From an uncultured Bacteroidales bacterium (lineage in GTDB: Bacteria > Bacteroidota > Bacteroidia > Bacteroidales > Bacteroidaceae): a stretch of 46,049 nucleotides of DNA. Shown piece after piece: positions 41,836 to 46,049 of the stretch. The position numbers and the translations under genes are program-made. Every line of letters starts with the position of its first letter. The first letter of the stretch is position 1. The notes under the pieces are model-generated. The model ran no database searches, was not told where the DNA came from, and saw only the letters and a program-made list of their open reading frames with translations. Location of the stretch: contig CACXUA010000015.1 in assembly GCA_902770725.1 (NCBI GenBank), positions 1 through 46,049 of the forward strand, in the 5' to 3' direction.

Positions 41836-44049
41836 GCGAAGCACCTTGTGAACTTTGCCATCGCGACTGCGGAAGATGTATAGGCCAGGCTGCCGAGTTG
41901 TGTTGACAGGCTTGCCGTCCAAGGTCCAAAGTCTGTTGTCTGTGGTCCATTGCCCGTTTTCTGCTGGCATCTCCGATATGCCGGTCCATTCGCCGCTACT
42001 GGTCAGGTTCATGTATTGGCGCAGTTCGTCGATATAGGATGGTAGTTCGTCGTTGGTGAGTTCGAGTGCAGACAGGTTCCTCAAATAGACGCTCGTATAA
42101 TAGTTTCGAAGGAAGGTTTTGGCCTCTTCGCTGTACTCGTTGCTGTTCAAGATTGCCTGAGCCTCTGCTGCAACCTGTTTGTATTCATCCCACAACTCAG
42201 CATTAAGGGCAATCTCCTCCGCAGCAATGTCGGCAGTTTGGGCAGCAGCGATGGCTTCCACTCTGTTTGTAGCAGAGCCAGCAAACGCGTTGGCATAGGC
42301 TTCCCTGTATTGTTGGCTGATGGTCAGAGAAGTGTAACTGAGCTTCCTCTTCTTCATTTCCGTGAGCCACTTGTTGTAGGATTCGGAGGTATTACCGTAG
42401 TACGTGAGCGTGAAATCATCGAAGACGCACCAATCCGTGCCTGCCATCTGAGTCTTTGAGACGCCGATTGTGAGCGTATGATTATTGACGGCAGCGAACA
42501 CGACATTGTCGTAGAAACCGAGTTTGTGCATGTAATGTTCGGCAGCAATCATGTCGTCAGGAATATAATAGTTGCGAGTACCGCTCTGAGCAGCAATCTC
42601 TCTGCCCACACCTTTCGCGGCAAATACATTCTTCGAGAATGGCGAAACGATGGGATAAGAGAGGCGATGAACGCCTGATGTCGCATAGATTCGGGCATTG
42701 CGGAGTGCTCTGTCCCTGATGCGATAGTGGTCGTACGACTCCTGCGCCTCGCCAGCACGGTAGAAAGCCTTGCATCCGACGGCATAGACGCCGTTTGGCA
42801 GGTCGGTTATCGTCTGGTAAGTGTTGAAGTTGCGGTTGAAGTGTTCGGCATTCTCATTAGGGTTGACAGCCCCAAACTGGTCGCCTTCCCAACCCTGACG
42901 CAAGTTGCTGTTGAAGCAAGGACACACGATGCGTGCACTCATATCAAGTGGTTTGCGATAGGTCGCATCGCTCTCCCCGACCTGATACATATCTTTGAGA
43001 TAGCGGAAGTTATTGGCGATGAGGGCATCCACGAGCTCCTGTCCACGCGTGTTATAGCCGTTGCTGGTGTTCACGCCCACATAGTCGGCAAGGATGATGC
43101 CAGTGGGTCCAGCCGTATTCGACGGGTCGTTCAGGTAGTCGATGATGGCGGCGTTGGTGTGAGCGGCATTGTCTCTGTAGCCATCACTCGAGGAGATTTC
43201 CTCATCGACGATGAAAGGAATGTAGAGCCTGGAAGTCTTCGAGTAGGCAGAAGCAAAGTTATAGACCCAGACAATGCTTGATTCGGAACTAGCCTTATGC
43301 TTCGTACTGAAGTCGAGCAACTGTCTGACGCCAGCCACTTTGCGGTCGAGGTCGCCATCCCTAAAAGTCTCGGCGAAGTCCTGCATATAGAGTGTTGCTG
43401 TCGCTCCGCTGGCTCCCACGATTTTCCCGTTTCTTTGCGCATCCCAATTCAGCTGTCCAGTCCAGTTTTGGAAGAAGCCTCCGACGGGTTTGTCGGCATA
43501 CTGGTCGCGGCTGATCAGCAGTATCTTTCCGCGCATCTCGCGCACTGTGAGCGACGGTTTGAAGTCGATGAAGAAGTCCTTCAGATCGTCACGATTAACC
43601 AGTTCGAGCAGCATCTCGCCGTAATTGCTTGCATTGTCGTCGCCAGCAGAAGCATGGAGGACGTGTATGATGGCGAACTCCGACGGGTTCTCTATCAGCT
43701 TGTCTCTCAGGAAATAAAGTGCGTCGTCGAAGCGCAACTTAGTGGGCATGATGCCATGATTATCGTTGAGATAGCCATCCTTCACAGCCGGACGCATGTC
43801 GAAAGCACGGACACCGATGTTCCACTGCTCTTCGAAACTCTTCTCCTGAGTGCGTGCATACTTGTCTCCAAAAGGCCCATAAATGGAAACCGAAATGCCT
43901 GGGAAGCCGTTGCCTGTGCCCGTATCGTGGCTACCAGGAATGGAGAGATTGGCCACATAGGCATCGTCGGGAAGACGTTTCATCCAGTTCTCGGCATGAA
44001 GCGACACGATAAGAAACAAAAGCAAGGCAAGTGTCAGAGAATGTTTCAT
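41833..44049 (-). CDS. Secreted phosphatidylinositol-specific phospholipase C family protein
   Basis: The 738-residue protein has a signal peptide (1-19) and an N-terminal PI-PLC X domain (about 20-330). LSIPGSHDTGTG (H41) and NDNHGIMPTKLRFDDAL (H98) provide the two catalytic histidines, and GVRAFDMRP lies between; the SHDTGTG form is typical of bacterial enzymes that cleave phosphatidylinositol to cyclic inositol phosphate. The rest (about 360-690) contains a galactose-binding-like domain (FAAVNNHTLTIGVSKTQMAG) and helical repeats. The end (LWTLDGKPVNTTRQPGLYIF) resembles a type IX sorting tail, so the protein may reach the cell surface. GQWTTDNRLW is encoded by a GTTGTC-type repeat. Confidence 0.88.
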   Translation of the reverse strand: MKHSLTLALLLFLIVSLHAENWMKRLPDDAYVANLSIPGSHDTGTGNGFPGISVSIYGPFGDKYARTQEKSFEEQWNIGVRAFDMRPAVKDGYLNDNHGIMPTKLRFDDALYFLRDKLIENPSEFAIIHVLHASAGDDNASNYGEMLLELVNRDDLKDFFIDFKPSLTVREMRGKILLISRDQYADKPVGGFFQNWTGQLNWDAQRNGKIVGASGATATLYMQDFAETFRDGDLDRKVAGVRQLLDFSTKHKASSESSIVWVYNFASAYSKTSRLYIPFIVDEEISSSDGYRDNAAHTNAAIIDYLNDPSNTAGPTGIILADYVGVNTSNGYNTRGQELVDALIANNFRYLKDMYQVGESDATYRKPLDMSARIVCPCFNSNLRQGWEGDQFGAVNPNENAEHFNRNFNTYQTITDLPNGVYAVGCKAFYRAGEAQESYDHYRIRDRALRNARIYATSGVHRLSYPIVSPFSKNVFAAKGVGREIAAQSGTRNYYIPDDMIAAEHYMHKLGFYDNVVFAAVNNHTLTIGVSKTQMAGTDWCVFDDFTLTYYGNTSESYNKWLTEMKKRKLSYTSLTISQQYREAYANAFAGSATNRVEAIAAAQTADIAAEEIALNAELWDEYKQVAAEAQAILNSNEYSEEAKTFLRNYYTSVYLRNLSALELTNDELPSYIDELRQYMNLTSSGEWTGISEMPAENGQWTTDNRLWTLDGKPVNTTRQPGLYIFRSRDGKVHKVLR

Positions 44050-44077
44050 TGTGCGTTGTATTTCATTAAGTTCGTTG

Positions 44078-44085
44078 CAAAGTTA
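44078..44085 (-). promoter_or_regulatory. -7 box of the PI-PLC promoter
   Basis: TAACTTTG on the minus strand, 28 bases before the start codon. It is back to back with the phosphatase promoter. Confidence 0.6.
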
Positions 44086-44093
44086 CGAAAAAA

Positions 44094-44138
44094 ACTATGA
44101 ACTCTGGACTATGAACTATGAACTTTTTCGTATCTTTG
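44094..44138 (+). promoter_or_regulatory. Promoter of the phosphatase gene with ACTATGA repeats
   Basis: TATCTTTG at 44131-44138 is preceded by imperfect ACTATGA/ACTCTGG units (44094-44122) in place of a -33 box. Confidence 0.65.
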
Positions 44139-44163
44139 CACTTAAACATCTCATATATACATA

Positions 44164-44628
44164 ATGGTAAGGATACTTTTCGTGTGTCATGGCAACATTT
44201 GCCGCAGTCCGATGGCTGAGTTCGTGATGAAAGATATTGTCAGCAAAGCAGGACGAGAGGACGCGTTCTACATTGAGTCGGCTGCCACATCGACGGAAGA
44301 GATTGGGAACGACGTGTATCCCCCAGCCCGCAGGAAGCTTGCGGAACACGGCATATCGTGCCAAGGCAAGACGGCGAGGCAGATGACCAGACGCGACTAC
44401 GAGCGTTTCGACCTGCTCGTAGGCATGGACTCGTGGAACATCAGGAACATGAAAGTCATCTGTGGAGGCGACCCCGACGGCAAGATTCATCAGCTGCTCG
44501 ACTTCACCAACAGGCCTGGCGACGTTGCCGACCCATGGTACACGGGCGACTTCGAAGCGACATGGAGAGATGTTTCCGAGGGTTGCCAATGCCTCCTGAA
44601 ATGGTTGGAAGACAAGAATATTGTATAG
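44164..44628 (+). CDS. Low-molecular-weight protein tyrosine phosphatase
   Basis: The 154-residue phosphatase has the active-site loop CHGNICRS at residues 8-15 (nucleophile C8, R14) and the general acid region DVADPWYTGDFEATW near 118-130. Bacterial members act on protein tyrosine kinases of capsule synthesis or are of unknown substrate; no partner kinase is nearby. It probably shares its transcript with the following gene, which starts 31 bases later. Confidence 0.95.
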   Translation: MVRILFVCHGNICRSPMAEFVMKDIVSKAGREDAFYIESAATSTEEIGNDVYPPARRKLAEHGISCQGKTARQMTRRDYERFDLLVGMDSWNIRNMKVICGGDPDGKIHQLLDFTNRPGDVADPWYTGDFEATWRDVSEGCQCLLKWLEDKNIV

Positions 44629-44659
44629 ACGGATGCTATAATTAAGATATTTAAACCTC

Positions 44660-45205
44660 ATGAAGTATTTAAAATTTGTCCTCTTCGTGTGTGCTTTGAC
44701 AGCTTGCTTTGTTGCAAAAGCCCAATCGGAACAGGCTGAAAAGTCGTTCGACCCTCGCTGCCATTTCCTGTTGGAAGCGAAGGTTGGCCGTTACCACTAC
44801 AACAGGGGCGGCTTTGGCATGAACTTCGTTGTGGAACGCGAGTTGTGTAAGTATCTGGCGTGGGACATTGCGAGTGTTGATTTCTCTGCCCCTTGGAACT
44901 GCGACCTCGTTAATATCGGCATCAAGACAGGTGCCAAAGGCTTCTCTCCTCGCTTCTGGGAGAACAGGATGCGCGTGTATGCCAGCGTGGCAGTGGGTTA
45001 TGACTGTGGCATCATCACAATCAGCAAGACAAAGATTAGTCCGCTTGCTGCGAGGACTGGACACGGGTTTGCTCTCTCGAGCGGTGCCGGCCTTCAGTTT
45101 GGCGAACATCTCTTCGTGGGTTACGACCTGGAGTACAGCACTTCTGTCATTGACAAGGGCCGCTTCGGCATTGCTCATTACGGCAAACTCGGCTGGAAGT
45201 TCTGA
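44660..45205 (+). CDS. Small outer-membrane beta-barrel protein, function unknown
   Basis: I do not recognise a family. The 181-residue product has a signal peptide (about 1-21, AKAQ) and alternating strands rich in aromatic and small residues (HFLLEAKVGRYHYNRGGFG, RVYASVAVGYDCGI, GFALSSGAGLQFGEHLFVGY) ending AHYGKLGWKF, a C-terminus typical of outer-membrane barrels. About eight strands fit its length. It follows the phosphatase gene. Confidence 0.65.
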   Translation: MKYLKFVLFVCALTACFVAKAQSEQAEKSFDPRCHFLLEAKVGRYHYNRGGFGMNFVVERELCKYLAWDIASVDFSAPWNCDLVNIGIKTGAKGFSPRFWENRMRVYASVAVGYDCGIITISKTKISPLAARTGHGFALSSGAGLQFGEHLFVGYDLEYSTSVIDKGRFGIAHYGKLGWKF

Positions 45206-45306
45206 GCCTCGCTGGGAAACCCTCCATAAAGGATTCTCCAAAGCATTAGCATTCCTTGACCATAGTAGAAAGTTACGCAACATAATTATTTAGACTACAA
45301 AGACTA

Positions 45307-45855
45307 ATGTCCGACAGACAACAGAAAGTCCTTGAATACCTCAAGGCACACGACATCCCATTCTCCTGTTACGAGCATCCCGAAGGCAAGACCATCGAGG
45401 AAGCAAAGCGCTGGTGGAAGGACGACGGTTCCGTGCACTGCAAGAACATCTTCATGCGCAACCACAAGGGCAACCAGCACTATCTCATCTGCTTCCATTG
45501 CGACCACGACCTCGACATCCACGACCTTGAGGCTCGACTCAAAGCTGCCCTGCAAGCACAGGGAAAGCCCTCGTGCGGCAAGCTATCCTTTGCCTCGCCC
45601 GAACGCATGATGAAGTATCTCGGCCTCGAACCCGGCAGCGTCTCACCCTTCGGACTCATCAACGACCAGGAGCATCACGTCCATCTCTTCCTCGATGCAA
45701 CACTGCTCGATGACAAGAGCTACCCACAACCCGAGCATAAGACGCTCTCCTTCCACCCCAATGATTGCCGAGGCACAGTAGTCATCGCCCTCGAAGACTT
45801 CGAGCGATACCTCAAGCAACTGGGCAACACCTACGAATTCATCAGCCTTTATTAA
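45307..45855 (+). CDS. Prolyl-tRNA editing protein, YbaK/ProX family
   Basis: The 182-residue protein is a stand-alone trans-editing domain that deacylates mischarged tRNA-Pro (PrdX/ProXp type). Family motifs are VHCKNIFMRNHKGNQHYLICF, with the conserved lysine in CKN, ERMMKYLGLEPGSVSPFGLIND and SFHPNDCRGTVVIALEDFERYL. It is monocistronic, with a bidirectional terminator 20 bases after its stop. Confidence 0.93.
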   Translation: MSDRQQKVLEYLKAHDIPFSCYEHPEGKTIEEAKRWWKDDGSVHCKNIFMRNHKGNQHYLICFHCDHDLDIHDLEARLKAALQAQGKPSCGKLSFASPERMMKYLGLEPGSVSPFGLINDQEHHVHLFLDATLLDDKSYPQPEHKTLSFHPNDCRGTVVIALEDFERYLKQLGNTYEFISLY

Positions 45856-45874
45856 CTCTTCTATATAACAACAA

Positions 45875-45908
45875 AAGAAGTCCCACCCGAACTCGGATGG
45901 GACTTCTT
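45875..45908. terminator. Bidirectional terminator between convergent genes
   Basis: AAGAAGTCCCA (45875-45885) pairs perfectly with TGGGACTTCTT (45898-45908), and CCGA/TCGG pair inside the loop. A- and T-rich flanks serve both the editing-protein gene and the minus-strand gene at the edge. Confidence 0.88.
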
Positions 45909-45927
45909 CTTTATTGGAAGTTCTTCT

Positions 45928-46049
45928 TTACTTAAGAATCTTCTTGCCGCCTACGATATTAATGCCCTTCTGCATCTTGCTGAGGCGCTGGCCTGCAAGG
46001 TTGTAGATAGCATTCTCGCCATCAGCAGAAACCTTCACATTGCAAATGC
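45928..46049 (-). CDS. C-terminal end of a secreted protein with a type IX-like sorting tail
   Basis: Only the last 40 codons are present. The translation ends AIYNLAGQRLSKMQKGINIV then GGKKILK and a stop, a form typical of the C-terminal tail of Prevotella and relatives' exported proteins (IYNLxGQRLxKxxKGINIV, Lys-rich end). The remainder lies beyond the window, so the catalytic or binding part is unknown. Confidence 0.8.
   Translation of the reverse strand, partial: ICNVKVSADGENAIYNLAGQRLSKMQKGINIVGGKKILK

Overview
The window looks like chromosomal DNA of a Bacteroidales bacterium, most likely Prevotellaceae. Almost every recognisable promoter has the Bacteroidota form (TTTG about 20 bases before TAnnTTTG), Shine-Dalgarno sites are not evident, and the gene content is typical of the group: PorZ and C-terminal tails like those of type IX secretion cargo, a 16S-type ribosomal protein bS16 with a long Ala/Lys/Glu tail, GH2/GH78 sugar hydrolases, and the order parA-parB-DUF5683-mltD-relA/spoT.

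Layout. 1-6.0 kb: a carbohydrate locus (GH2 hydrolase cut by the left edge, compact HTH-WCX regulator, GH78 alpha-L-rhamnosidase, divergent CE1-type esterase). 6.6-15.0 kb: outer-membrane protein, leuS, two tandem YitT-family membrane proteins, rdgB, porZ. 15.1-17.4 kb (minus): monooxygenase-like protein, lpxB, surE. 18.0-24.1 kb: parA, parB, DUF5683 protein, mltD, relA/spoT. 24.1-30.9 kb: an accessory island with a VapE-type ATPase behind a structured leader, two large structured RNA-like segments, a small unknown ORF, an AT-rich type II restriction-modification operon (5mC methyltransferase, PD-(D/E)XK endonuclease, Vsr nickase) and an ORF6N protein. 30.9-46 kb: nitrilase-family amidase, OPT transporter, rpsP, a FemAB-like/FdtB aminotransferase fusion with fdtA, three tRNAs, ribF, a THUMP-like methyltransferase, comM, a PI-PLC family protein, a low-molecular-weight tyrosine phosphatase, a small beta-barrel protein, a prolyl-tRNA editing protein, and the C-terminal end of a secreted protein at the right edge.

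The most unusual signal is not a gene. At least six intergenic sites (6.2, 1.2, 17.5, 26.1, 37.7 and 41.8 kb) carry short degenerate arrays whose units keep an exact 22-base phase although the unit sequence differs between arrays and even changes class within one array; many units have dyad symmetry. A second pattern is the invasion of reading frames by repeats that normally sit between genes: lpxB (twice), the nitrilase gene, rdgB, the FemAB/FdtB linker, the fdtA tail and the PI-PLC tail all contain such repeats in frame. A third is the accessory island, where a hairpin of about 120 nt precedes a small unknown ORF, and a second folded segment ending in an intrinsic terminator abuts the start codon of the DNA methyltransferase, suggesting RNA-level control of the restriction system.

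Functional calls rest on motif recognition by eye; no database search or folding program was run.
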